Of a DNA stretch of 57,625 bases, positions 1 through 11,220 are shown in pieces. Origin of the DNA: Pseudomonas sp. Ga0074129 (GTDB lineage Bacteria; Pseudomonadota; Gammaproteobacteria; Pseudomonadales; Pseudomonadaceae). Made by a program: the position numbers and the translations under genes. The DNA is taken from contig LNDO01000052.1 of the NCBI GenBank assembly GCA_001465025.1, positions 1-57,625 on the forward strand, read 5' to 3'. The notes beneath the pieces were generated by a model that searched no databases, was not told the DNA's origin, and saw only the letters and a program-made list of their open reading frames with translations. The number at the start of each line of letters is the position of its first letter. Position 1 is the first letter of the stretch.

Positions 1-98
1 TGCGCTTGAATCCTTTGGTGTGAGAGCCTGGATTCTACCGGTGGCTGGCCCTCTGCCTATCGTTTCAAGCGTTGCACTTATTCTATGAATTCAGGCCG
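1..98. mobile_element. Probable end of an insertion sequence interrupting hsdR
   Basis: The first hsdR gene stops matching a normal HsdR after its residues APIISG and is closed three codons later by a TAG at 83-85. The DNA left of about position 98 is therefore probably foreign. It carries an 8-bp inverted repeat (CGCTTGAA at 3-10, TTCAAGCG at 64-71) and a terminal-looking stretch near 70-97 that reminds me of IS30-type ends. No transposase is visible in so short a piece. The family is a guess; the interruption of the reading frame is what the sequence shows. Confidence 0.5.
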
Positions 99-2122
99 GA
101 AATAATCGGTGCGAATTCCAGGCTGCGTAGCGTGTTGCGATAGCGCCACGCCTGCACGCGCGCCTGCAGCTTGGGCGGTCGCTGGCACAGGGCTTCATCG
201 TCGAGGTCTTTATCGACAGCGGGCAGTGCGTCAGCCTCCGCCAGCAGCTCATCACGGGCGGCCTGCAGCGCATGGAAATAGCGGATGGCCGCAATCCGGC
301 TGTAGGCCACCACCTGCGCCTTGTAGCCATTGGGCAGGATATTGGTCACGTAGTGGCGGAGGATGTCGCGGGCCTTGTCGGTAATCAGGGCCGGGGCATC
401 GAAGATATGGCCCTTGGTGGCGTATTTTTTCTTGATCAGTTCCAGTTCGTCCTGGCTATGCTCGCGAAATAAATCCTCGAACAGCTCATCCAGGCTCGCC
501 CCGTCTTTCACCGCACCCTGTGCCGTGCGTCCTTCGTAGAGCACGGGTACAGTCGCGCCATCCGCCTCGGCCTCCTTGATGGTGTATTTGTCGATAAACG
601 CACCAAAAATTTCGTGGGTACGTTTTTTGTCACCCATGATGATCGGCGTGCCGGTAAAGCCGATGCGCACGCAGTTGGGTAGGCCTGCCAGCAGATTCGC
701 GTGCAGATCGCCGGCTTGGGTGCGATGTGCCTCATCGATCAGTACCAGAATGCTCTCGTCGTGGTTGAGCACCTCGAACGGTTTGCTTCCCTGGTAGGGA
801 GCGCGTTTTTCCGCGGCTTTCACCAGCGCTGCGTCTTGCGCAGGGCGAGCGGCCGCCCCATCTTCGTCCTGCTCAGGGTTGCGGTACTTCTGGATGGTGG
901 CGAATACCAGCCCTGGGCCTTGGCGCCGTGCCAGGGCTTTAACGCCCTCGATATTAGAGGCGACCTCCGGCAGTTCACCGCTTAGCGTGGCGGTGGCGGC
1001 GAGCTGGCTCTGCAGGTCTTTGCGGTCGGTGACCACGATGATCTTGAAACGGCGCAGCTGCGAATCGGTGCGCATCTTGCGCACCAGAAACACCATGGTC
1101 AGGCTTTTGCCCGAACCCTGGGTATGCCAGACGATGCCGCCGCGCTGGTCGCTCTCGCCATGCTCAAGGCGTGTCTGGCCGTGTTTCATGCGGGTCACCG
1201 TGCGGTTTACCGCGCGGTACTGCTGGTAGCGGCAGACCGTCTTGATGGTCTGCCCGCCAACCTGCATAAACAGCATGAAATGCCGGATCAGATCGAGCAG
1301 ATGGGCAGGCGCTAGCATGCCCGCCACCAGGCGCTCCTGCTCGGACAATTTGGCTTTGCCCAGCTGCTCGGCCACGGCTTGCTCGCTGCCGCTGCCATCC
1401 GGGCCTACCACGGTCTTCCATTGGGAAAAATGCGCGAAGCCGGCGCCAATACAGCCCACCCGGGCTTCGTCGTAGCTGCTGGCGATCAGCAACTGCACAC
1501 TGGCGAACAGGGGCTCATTGCCCTCGTTCTCCTCGACCTCGAAGGCCGCCTTGCGCTGGTTGCTGTAACGGCGCAGTTGATCGACGGCCTCGGCCAGCGG
1601 TTCAGGAATAGAAGGGCTTTTACACTCCACCACCACCAGCGGGATGCCGTTAACCAGCAACACCAGATCCGGGACGATGAATTTCTTACCGCTGTTGTAG
1701 CCCGGCGGGCAATCGACGCGGTACTGGTTGATCACGCTGAAGTGGTTATTGGCTGGGGTGTCCCAGTCGATGTACTGGATGGTCTGGCCGCGCCCGCCTT
1801 CCCAGCCAGGGAGGCCGTCGACGGTGATGCCTTTGAGCAGCAGCTCTGTGACGCTCTGGTTGGCCTCAATCAGTTTGCCGGCACCCACACGGGTAATGGC
1901 GGCGAAGGCTTCGGCAATGCGTTGATCATCCAACCAGGGCTGACCGTCGCGCAGGTTGATGGCTCGTAAGCGCTCGGTCAGCGCAGCCCGCTGAATCACT
2001 TCACTGAAGCTGCTGCGGCCGGTGATGGCCGGATCGTCGAGGCTACCCTCGGTATGCTGCCAGTTCAGCCCCTGCAACTGAGCCACAAAGGGTTTTTCGA
2101 CGTCTTCCAGTTCCCAGCCCAC
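83..2122 (-). pseudogene. hsdR: Type I restriction enzyme R subunit, C-terminally truncated (system 1)
   Basis: HsdR is the ATP-driven translocase and nuclease of a type I restriction complex. The start is GTG at 2122, backed by AAGGAG six bases upstream. Visible in order: a PD-(D/E)XK nuclease (PD at 151-152, ECK at 166-168), Walker A QGSGKS near 335-340, DEAH at 463-466, TGTP near 490-493, and helicase motif IV (VVAYSR). The protein ends at residue 679; intact HsdR proteins are about 1000-1100 residues, and the second copy in this window has 1089. Helicase motifs V-VI and the C-terminal region that docks onto HsdM are missing, and the last few codons come from inserted DNA. It is the last gene of the hsdM-hsdS-AlbA_2-MtlR-hsdR set. 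Restriction is expected to be lost, while the methylase could still work. Confidence 0.85.
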
Positions 2123-2150
2123 AGGCCACTCCTTGTCTAATTGGGTGATT

Positions 2151-2195
2151 TTATGGGGGCAGATCCCCCATAAGTCCCCATAACTCCCATAACGG
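2151..2195 (-). promoter_or_regulatory. Hairpin and three tandem 10-bp repeats upstream of hsdR
   Basis: The 103-base gap before hsdR contains three near-identical 10-bp units in a row (CCCCATAAGT, CCCCATAACT, CCCATAACGG on the plus strand, 2166-2195). An inverted copy lies at 2151-2159. The first unit and the inverted copy form a perfect 9-bp stem (TTATGGGGG with CCCCCATAA, 5-base loop, 2151-2173). No U-run follows, so it is not a standard terminator. The one-helical-turn period fits a protein-binding operator or an mRNA element controlling hsdR. The function is inferred. Confidence 0.5.
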
Positions 2196-2225
2196 CCCCA
2201 ATACTGCCGAATGGATACGCCAAAG

Positions 2226-2738
2226 CTAGTCGCGCTGGGCTCGGTTATAACGTTGTAGGCCAGGAAGGGCGCCTAGATGAGCAACCACCTGGTTGACGCC
2301 TACTTGGTAAATATCCCGAGCTGTAGCCTCAGCGGGTGGCTTCATAAAGAGGTTGAATTCATGCCATTTCAGGTTTCTGCACAGGTATTTGATCCTGTCA
2401 TCCGCGAACGAGGCAGAAACCTTGTGTGCAAATTCATTCCTGATCTTCCCGATGATCTTGATGTCTTTGTAGACCAGCTCATGAATAACGCCTAGCAGAT
2501 AGAGCAGGCGGGCTCTGGCTACAAGACCGTTGAGTGGGCCAGCCTCACCAATCAGGTATTTCACCTCGGAGCGATCATCCAGAAAAGTCGCAACCAGAAT
2601 GTCGCCGAGCAGGCTCTCGATATACGCACAGCCAACAATCGCAATTTCACGCTCATTGTCGTGCTCGTAGTTGAACGCCTGAGAGAACTCCTGAAGTTTT
2701 GCGAATTCAGCGATCAACTCGTCGCGCTGACTGCTCAT
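2226..2738 (-). CDS. MtlR/MltR-family (HEPN-like) protein in RM operon 1
   Basis: This is a 170-residue, mostly helical protein. Its central pattern (AIVGCAYIESLLGDIL, then GLVARARLLYLLGVI, then KIIGKIRNEFAHK) resembles the MtlR/mannitol-repressor-like family. That family has a HEPN-like fold, and the R-N-E-F-A-H segment is similar to the RxxxxH region of HEPN proteins. The ATG (2738-2736) overlaps the TGA of the AlbA_2 gene as ATGA, so the two are probably translationally coupled. hsdR follows after 103 bases. A mannitol role is unlikely here. It may modulate the restriction system or be an RNase-type effector, but neither can be shown. Family assignment is moderately sure, function unknown. 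Confidence 0.6.
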   Translation of the reverse strand: MSSQRDELIAEFAKLQEFSQAFNYEHDNEREIAIVGCAYIESLLGDILVATFLDDRSEVKYLIGEAGPLNGLVARARLLYLLGVIHELVYKDIKIIGKIRNEFAHKVSASFADDRIKYLCRNLKWHEFNLFMKPPAEATARDIYQVGVNQVVAHLGALPGLQRYNRAQRD

Positions 2739-4396
2739 GCGTCAGGCCCCAGCACATAGTGGCTGCCACGTTTTTCACCTTGCAGAATCAAGCGATTCTC
2801 ATCGCGAAGCTTTGTAAGCAACTCCTTTGCCTGCTCAGCAGAAAGACGGCAAAGCTCCATCACTTCGGCGCGCTTAATTGAACCATGCTGGCGAACGTAG
2901 CTCAGCACCATTTGCTCGTGCTTAATCGGTGTGAAGCCTGCCTGGCGGGTATAGGCGGCTTTGTCGCCTACAGCCTGGTACAGGCTGGCCGACAGGGTGT
3001 AGCTGCGACCGCGAGTGGAGCCATGGGCTTCCACCAGACCGGCTTCGGTCAGGGCTTCCAGGGTGCGTTTGGCGCTGGTGGTGTCTCGTTGGATCTGCAC
3101 GGCCAACTCATCAGCCGTGACGCGCTTGCTTTCGCGCAGGGCGGCGAGGGCGATCAGGCTGTCGATGGGCAGCTCGGCATTGGTGGCGCGTTCGTGCTCG
3201 ACCACCAGGCGGCGGAAGTCCAGGTCGGCCTCTGCGGTGGGCAGGCGCAGCACCACGCTCTGCGCGCTGGTGTGGCTGTAATCCGGCGCCGGGCGGCCAA
3301 ACTTGAGCATGCCGCGAAAGATCTTATCCACGCCACGGCCGGAGCGTTCGACCACGCCAATGCGTTTCATGGCATCGGCCAGGGCCGGGTTGCGCGGGCG
3401 CGGTTCGGTCACCAGCAGATTGGCCAGGGTCACGCCATCGACCAAGCCGCCGGGGTTGCTGACCACCAAGGCATCGTCCTCCAGGCGCACATGAACCGCG
3501 CCGCGACCGTGGTAGTCACGGTGGACCAGGGCATTGGCCACGGCTTCGCGGAAGGCACCGAGGTCGACCTTGGGCACCGGCACGCGGAACAGGCCGACCT
3601 GCAGTTCTTCCTCGGGGTTATAGGGGCGAAAGTTGGTTTCCAGCCAGTCCAGCGCTTTGAGCAGCGGGAAGCGGCGGAATTCGTTGAAGCGCACTGCCTG
3701 CTGGGCCAGCACCTGGAAGGCGAACTCGTGGGTGGGCACCAGTTGCCGCAGCGAGGTTTCCCGGCCGACCAGCAGCAGACCGGTGAGGGTCGGCACGCGC
3801 GTACCATCGGCTTGCCGCGCGGTGAGCAGCAGCGCGCCGTCGAGGGCTTCGTCGTCCAGTTCCAGCAGCACGCGGTCGCCGCCGTACTGCTGCACGGCCT
3901 GGCGCAGGCGTTCGCGCTCCAGCGGGTCGAGGTCGGCCAGGGTGGCGCCGGCCACCGGCTGGGCGGAGACATCGAGCAGGCCGAAGCTGCTCGCGCGGCT
4001 GCTGCGCTCATGGGGCAGCATGGCCACGCACTCGGGTGTACCGTCATGTTTGAGGCGGCGGCGCAGGTAGACACCGCCGGTAGTGGCTACTTCGCCCTGA
4101 GCCTTGGGCACCTGGATGCGCGCCACAGTCACGCCGTCCAGCTCGACCGCCTCGACCTGCACATTCAGCGACGGCGAGGTGCGCGCTGCGACCATACCGG
4201 CCAGGCCCTCCAGCATCCGATGCTCGGTATGCAGACCGCTGGGTATGCCGTCGTCCTCCACGCCCAGCCACAGTTCGCCGCCTTCGGCATTGGCCAGGCA
4301 GGCCAGCGCCTCGATCAGCTCGCGATCGGGGAGCTTGCTGCGGTCGCTTTTGAACTCGACGGTTAGGGACTCGCGGGGCGGCAGGCGCTGGGTCAT
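2735..4396 (-). CDS. AlbA_2 / GHKL-ATPase putative regulator (RM operon 1)
   Basis: A 553-residue protein of the 'ATP-binding/putative transcriptional regulator' family. The N-terminus carries the AlbA_2 (Schlafen-like) signature ESLTVEFKSD near residue 10 and a following FAN-like ACLANAEGG segment. The middle has the GHKL-type ATPase N-box (AVANALVHRDY) and an NPGG motif. The C-terminus looks like one or two winged helices (tail near TAKRTLEALTEAGLVE). I chose ATG at 4396, just after the hsdS stop, because GGGAG sits at a good distance. An in-frame ATG at 4417 would overlap hsdS. Its position inside the hsd operon suggests control of the system or an added antiviral function. A similar protein is found in the second hsd locus. 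Biochemical role not known. Confidence 0.75.
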   Translation of the reverse strand: MTQRLPPRESLTVEFKSDRSKLPDRELIEALACLANAEGGELWLGVEDDGIPSGLHTEHRMLEGLAGMVAARTSPSLNVQVEAVELDGVTVARIQVPKAQGEVATTGGVYLRRRLKHDGTPECVAMLPHERSSRASSFGLLDVSAQPVAGATLADLDPLERERLRQAVQQYGGDRVLLELDDEALDGALLLTARQADGTRVPTLTGLLLVGRETSLRQLVPTHEFAFQVLAQQAVRFNEFRRFPLLKALDWLETNFRPYNPEEELQVGLFRVPVPKVDLGAFREAVANALVHRDYHGRGAVHVRLEDDALVVSNPGGLVDGVTLANLLVTEPRPRNPALADAMKRIGVVERSGRGVDKIFRGMLKFGRPAPDYSHTSAQSVVLRLPTAEADLDFRRLVVEHERATNAELPIDSLIALAALRESKRVTADELAVQIQRDTTSAKRTLEALTEAGLVEAHGSTRGRSYTLSASLYQAVGDKAAYTRQAGFTPIKHEQMVLSYVRQHGSIKRAEVMELCRLSAEQAKELLTKLRDENRLILQGEKRGSHYVLGPDA

Positions 4397-4397
4397 G

Positions 4398-5709
4398 TCA
4401 GGCTCCCGTTGCTGCATTAGCTTGCTGCACAGATTCCAGCAGCGGGGTGACGCGCACGCGGCCGGTGAGGAGGTCGTCCATTAGGCCATTTTTCTGTGCC
4501 TGCAATTTCGACAAGCAGAGTGCTTCGGCTCTTAGCCTCTCATCAAAAGCCCGGGCATGCGCAACGATTGCGTGTTGCTCTTCTCGTATGGGACGTAGGA
4601 TCGCAAGCCCCTTGATTACACCTTGAGATATGTTTGTCTGCGACTCAGCCATACCACTGACTGTTCGAGAGATTGCACTCTGCATGTACCCTGCGGATAA
4701 CGCCAAGGCAAAGTAAGCAGGCACCTCAGAGCTAAGCAGCCGCAAGCGATAAATCTTGTCTGAGATCATCAGTTGAGGGCGTGTGGATGGAACATGAACC
4801 ACAACTCCAACGCGACTTTTTGGGCCTGCGCGGGTAATCAGAATGTCATCACTTTTGACCTCAAGATCAGGTCGTGGCTTAAACGGGACGGGTAGCTGCT
4901 TATTTTCCTCTTCGTTATACCCCTCCCATACAACCGAGGTCGTCTTAAGAACACCCCACTCACCGGCGCCAGCTGGCTCGGATGGGCAGTCAGGACTCCA
5001 TCCTTGACCAAGCTCGCTGAGTACTGCCCCCAACTTCACTACCTCCCACTCCCTCGGAATCCACCCCAACGGCGACTCCTTGTAGAGCTGCGGTGCTTCG
5101 CTCTGTGGTGGGCGCAGTTGGCCTTTGGCGTCGATGCCGCGGGTCAGCAGGTCGTGCAGCAGGCCCTGTTTGACGGCCTTGAGCTTGTCGATCAGCGCCT
5201 CAGTTTCGCGGATGGCCGTGTCGAGGGTGTCGAGGATTTGGGCGATGACAGGCTGGGCTGCTTGAGGCGCCAGTGGCACGGGAATATTCAGATAGTCCTG
5301 AATACGGATGCCCTTCACCGTGGAACCAACGGCCCTGCCCTCGGCAAGCGGCTGGATGTATTGAATCAGTTTCAATAAGTACTCGGCGTATACACCCAAG
5401 GCAGGAAAAAGCGCCTTCACGTCCTGATTGATCGCCATGGGGATCACCGGCAGCGCAGCCCTGCCGACCGCCATCCGAGTGCAGACCAGCGGCGTTTGTG
5501 CAGGAATCAGGTTGCTGGCACTGGCATGAAGGCCTGCAGAGGAAATGTGCTCCTCGGTGTCCTGAATCACGCCCTTCTGCTCAGGGAAGTCCTTGACTGA
5601 GGCCCAGGGAATTTCCCCTTTCCAGTAGGACGGCACCTGCCGTGAGGGCGTACCGCCGCCAATATGCCGTTCTACTGCGTCCCCTAAAGGACGCTGCTCA
5701 TACAGAGTT

Positions 5710-5717
<8 letters not shown>
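4398..5717 (-). CDS. hsdS: Type I restriction-modification specificity subunit (system 1)
   Basis: HsdS reads the bipartite DNA target and holds two HsdM copies. The 439-residue protein has the usual two-half layout: target-recognition domain 1, then a conserved helix ([16 protein letters not shown], ending [12 protein letters not shown]), then domain 2, then a second conserved helix ([17 protein letters not shown], ending [12 protein letters not shown]). The ATG overlaps the end of hsdM by 8 bases (ATGTCTGA), which gives tight coupling. The recognition sequence cannot be read from the protein by eye. The recognition domains have lower GC and different codon use from the flanking helices, as usual for exchanged HsdS domains. 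Confidence 0.92.
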
Positions 5718-8205
<2,488 letters not shown>

Positions 8206-8624
8206 TGCGGAATCCCTAGTGGGCACCCTAGGGCAGGGTGCCGATTCTGACGGCATAAATGCCGGAGATTGTATCCCAGGCTGGGTGGTGGGCTGCAGGT
8301 GGGTGGGGCGAATGTACTGATTCACTGGGTGAAAGTACTGGAGGGCCTTATAGGCTTTTGCCGGGCTCTTTCGTCTATCAGATAAATGGTGATGCGCCCC
8401 CTGATTTCGCGTAGGGAACAGCGGGAGCAGAGGGACAGGACAAGCATGGGGCAGTCTGTAGTTGTTCCCTGGCTCTTTCCTTGGTAGGGAACTAAGGGAA
8501 CAGTTCGCACTGGTGTTCCCCCAGTTCCCTGAGCTGTATCCGGCTAGGTAACAGCTGGAGAGCTTATGGCTCTGGGTTGTTACCGCTGTTCGCTGTGTTC
8601 CCTGTCCGAAACGCTAAGGAGCAA
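8206..8624. other. Non-coding region between DUF927 gene and hsdM
   Basis: No convincing gene in this 419-base gap. It contains the cluster of GGGAAC motifs listed separately and, nearer 8206, the untranslated start of the hsdM operon (an inverted pair CACCCTAGGGCAGGGTG at 8223-8239). Small open frames here have no family look and no ribosome site. Confidence 0.5.
8413..8603. repeat. Cluster of GGGAAC / GTTCCC motifs (iteron-like)
   Basis: Seven exact copies of the core GGGAAC occur within 191 bases. Plus-oriented copies begin at 8413, 8486 and 8495 (AGGGAAC, twice extended to AGGGAACAG). Minus-oriented copies lie at 8464-8470, 8515-8520, 8523-8530 and 8597-8603. Variants with GGTAAC/GTTACC lie at 8546-8554 and 8578-8583. 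The cluster lies directly behind the DUF927 gene. Mixed orientation and irregular spacing resemble replication-origin iterons of P4-like satellites, whose alpha protein binds short GGTGAACAG-type repeats (from memory). An origin role is inferred. Confidence 0.55.
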
Positions 8625-10394
8625 TCAGTCTGATGGCTCCAGGCGGGTCGGGTCGATCCAATACAGCCCCGGGCTGCTGCCATCTGGGAGGCGCTTTTTG
8701 TGCTGCATTTTGCCTGGTTCTTTTTTAACAAGCGCACCCACCTTATCCAGGGTGCGGGTGACGCGGGTCAGTTCAAAGCCGCGAGTCGCCTCTTCTAGGC
8801 CGCTGCGGTTGAATAGGTACCAGCGGCCGTTGGGGCCGTTCTCCAGGTAGCCGGCACGGTCACGCACACCTTTTTCACCCGTTATCAGCGACTGAAAACG
8901 GGTGCTGCCGTGGCGGTCGATGAAGTCGCGTACAGCGCGCAGTATTTGTTTATCCTCGCAGGGGCCAGCCCCACGCTCTGCCAGCCAGTTCTTGAACAGC
9001 TCAATCATGCTGCTAGTTCCCTCGCCGCTGGCAATCGGTAACAACTCCATGTCTACGGCCAACTCCAGTGCAAGGGCAACCAGCGCGAAACGCATTGCAA
9101 CACGTGCTGACTGGCCTGTATTGGCGGGGAAATTAGCGCGAATGGTGGCTAGCATTGTCGCCAGCTTTTCCATGTCGCCGCTGGCAATCAGGCGGCGGAC
9201 AAACTCTGGGCCGACGTGGCCATAGTTGCTGACGCTGGCGAGCACCAATGCTTCTGCAAAGGTGGCACCATCTGGGTGTTTGTGCAGGTTGTCAAACGCC
9301 CCATGGGTTCTCCCGGCCGATAGGGTTACTAGCCGCACCTCTTGCCCCGCACGAGTGCGTTTACCTGCTTCGGCCATTTTCGTTTCGAGTGTCACTTCGC
9401 CACTCGATAGCAGCATGACCCGCCAGCGGCGTACTTGCCTTGCAGCAGTCGAGCTGCCGGCGCGTTGTTTGCCAATACCATCTGCCATGCTATAGACCAC
9501 ATCGCCGACCGAGTGCGGGTCAGCTTGGCCTAACTCGTCCAGTGCTAGCAGGCAGTCGTTACGCAGGGCGGCGATGCCTTCCAGCCCATTGGCCGTCGCA
9601 TTCCATTTCAATGTGAAGTGAACGCCATGTCCCCACACAGATGCGGCACATTGGACAACGACGGTTTTCCCATTGGAGCTGTCCCACAGCAGGTGGAAGC
9701 CGCCGCTTGAGTAAAGGTTCAGCGGGGCCAGCAGCGTGGCCGCCAGCGCAGTTCCGATGCCCAGTTGCAGCAGGGGGTTACCTGATAGCGCTGCTCCGAT
9801 AGTTTCACGCCAGCCGTCCAGAGTGCCGGCCTTGTCATATTCGCCAACGGCTTCGTCCCCAGTTTGATAGATGGCTTGGCCCTGGCCAATGCACTCCAAT
9901 GGAGTGACGAACAGGGATGCACCATGCCAGCCAGTGACTGGGGTGCAGATGATGCGTTGCTCTGGTGCCTGACTGGCAATATAGAGCATCACCTGGCGAT
10001 GGCTCTGGTAGTCGATTTCAAGCCCCATGCTGTAAAGCTTGGCCAAAATGGTCTGTGGACGACCTGCCAGCAGTTCTTCGGGCATTGCCCAGGTAAGCCA
10101 GTGACCGTCTCGATTTTGAATTCGGAGTAAGCGGCCATAGTCTGCGTTTTGAGACTGGCTGTGCGTAATGGCATCAACATGCAATGGCCCGCACAGCCAC
10201 TCATGAGTTGGCGCTTCCTCCTCGCCTCGGCTGGATTTCTTGCCAAGATGCCAAACGCCTGGTTTCAAGAGCTTCCCATCCAGGGGAGTGGGGTTGTCAA
10301 ACACCTGGTAGCAAGGCCGCGAAAAGACCGTGTTAATGCTGCTTGCCAGAGGGCTTGGTTGGGCGTGGTGAGCGTCGCTATCATTTTTTTGCAT
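8625..10394 (-). CDS. DUF927-domain ATPase, replication/helicase-type protein of a mobile element
   Basis: A 589-residue protein starting at ATG 10394 (MQKNDSDAHHAQ), with AGGGGA upstream. An in-frame ATG at 10442 has no support. The middle part is the DUF927 domain: Walker A-like SSNGKTVVVQ followed by CAASVWG, and Walker B LLALDELGQ about 60 residues later. DUF927 proteins are found in phages, satellites and integrative elements, often fused to primase domains, and are thought to act as replication helicases. No primase domain is recognisable here. Neighbours are an AlpA-like regulator upstream and a repeat cluster downstream, a typical replication module. Family call firm, helicase role inferred. 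Confidence 0.8.
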   Translation of the reverse strand: MQKNDSDAHHAQPSPLASSINTVFSRPCYQVFDNPTPLDGKLLKPGVWHLGKKSSRGEEEAPTHEWLCGPLHVDAITHSQSQNADYGRLLRIQNRDGHWLTWAMPEELLAGRPQTILAKLYSMGLEIDYQSHRQVMLYIASQAPEQRIICTPVTGWHGASLFVTPLECIGQGQAIYQTGDEAVGEYDKAGTLDGWRETIGAALSGNPLLQLGIGTALAATLLAPLNLYSSGGFHLLWDSSNGKTVVVQCAASVWGHGVHFTLKWNATANGLEGIAALRNDCLLALDELGQADPHSVGDVVYSMADGIGKQRAGSSTAARQVRRWRVMLLSSGEVTLETKMAEAGKRTRAGQEVRLVTLSAGRTHGAFDNLHKHPDGATFAEALVLASVSNYGHVGPEFVRRLIASGDMEKLATMLATIRANFPANTGQSARVAMRFALVALALELAVDMELLPIASGEGTSSMIELFKNWLAERGAGPCEDKQILRAVRDFIDRHGSTRFQSLITGEKGVRDRAGYLENGPNGRWYLFNRSGLEEATRGFELTRVTRTLDKVGALVKKEPGKMQHKKRLPDGSSPGLYWIDPTRLEPSD

Positions 10395-10510
10395 AAACGA
10401 TCCCCTGATTCGAAGGCGTACTAACGCCCGCAAACCATTCATAGGTCTGGAAAATTTTGGAAAGGGGAGCCCCCTAATGCAGGGTCAGAACTCGATTAGA
10501 GGGCAGGCGA

Positions 10511-10684
10511 TTAGCAGATCAGGCTGATGGCCTGCTCAACCTGATCGTGACTCCATAGCAGTCGGCGCCCAATACGGAATGGCTGGGGAAAGCCGGGGAT
10601 GGTGCGGCGCAGACGCCAAAGCGTTGTAGGGCTGCAGCGAAGAATCCCGCAGAACTCGTCGTTTGTGTGGAAGGGGTGTGTCAT
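10511..10684 (-). CDS. AlpA-like helix-turn-helix DNA-binding protein
   Basis: A 57-residue protein with an AlpA/excisionase-type winged helix: a residue pattern TNDEFCGILRCSPTTLWRL, then PGFPQPFRIGRRLLW, then SHDQVEQAI. Such proteins activate or direct excision of integrated elements. ATG 10684 is chosen over the in-frame ATG at 10723 because GGAGG sits seven bases upstream. It is transcribed toward the DUF927 gene and lies close to tRNA-Thr, which fits the control module of an element integrated at that tRNA. A palindrome TTTCTAGAAA at 10723-10732 just upstream may be its operator. Confidence 0.75.
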   Translation of the reverse strand: MTHPFHTNDEFCGILRCSPTTLWRLRRTIPGFPQPFRIGRRLLWSHDQVEQAISLIC

Positions 10685-10824
10685 TGGCGTACCTCCAGTG
10701 TTGATCTGGAAGTAAAGTGACATTTCTAGAAAGCGATTTGGGCGGCTATTCGACCACTTCCTTGTCAGTTTTAGGACTGATTGCGGGGGCGGGCGGGGCA
10801 GGGGTTAGCGGGTAGCTGTTGGGA

Positions 10825-10848
10825 AGTGTTGAGCAAAGTGTTGAGCAA
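10825..10848. repeat. Two perfect tandem 12-bp repeats beside tRNA-Thr
   Basis: AGTGTTGAGCAA is repeated exactly twice, about 50 bases from the 3' end of tRNA-Thr on the element side. Short direct repeats at this place are typical of arm-type integrase-binding sites next to an attachment core. No integrase gene is in the window, so the role is inferred. Confidence 0.45.
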
Positions 10849-10878
10849 AAACGAAAAAGGCCCACCTTGCGGTGAGCC
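10847..10878 (-). terminator. Terminator of tRNA-Thr transcript
   Basis: On the minus strand, GGCTCACC and GGTGGGCC form an 8-bp stem closed by GCAA, followed by TTTTTCGTTTTT. It lies 17 bases after the tRNA 3' end. A near twin follows tRNA-Phe. Confidence 0.85.
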
Positions 10879-10895
10879 TAAGTCGTTGATTTATA

Positions 10896-10971
<76 letters not shown>

Positions 10972-11220
10972 CTTTGAGGGTCGCCATTATATCTATTCAT
11001 TTGGCTGAGTAAAGCCACTTGTCGCTAGATATTTGCAGTCTCGGTTATCACCCTGATTTGGCTTATGCACATTCGCGGGGCGTGCTGTGTGACTGTGCGC
11101 AGTGTTTGTGCGTTGGTTCACTGATTTTTATAAGCTCATGTTTTTAATGAGATTATTTATTCGGCTAAAAAGTGATCAAGTGCTTTTTGGCGTGTAACGG
11201 TGCGCGTTCGCGGCGTTTGC

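Noticed and set aside
2885-4366. A 493-codon frame on the plus strand opposite the AlbA_2 gene
   Set aside because: Shadow of the real minus-strand gene, with His/Gln/Gly-rich low-complexity sequence.
8322-8510. Small 62-codon frame over the GGGAAC cluster
   Set aside because: No ribosome site, no family look, and the repeats explain the sequence better.
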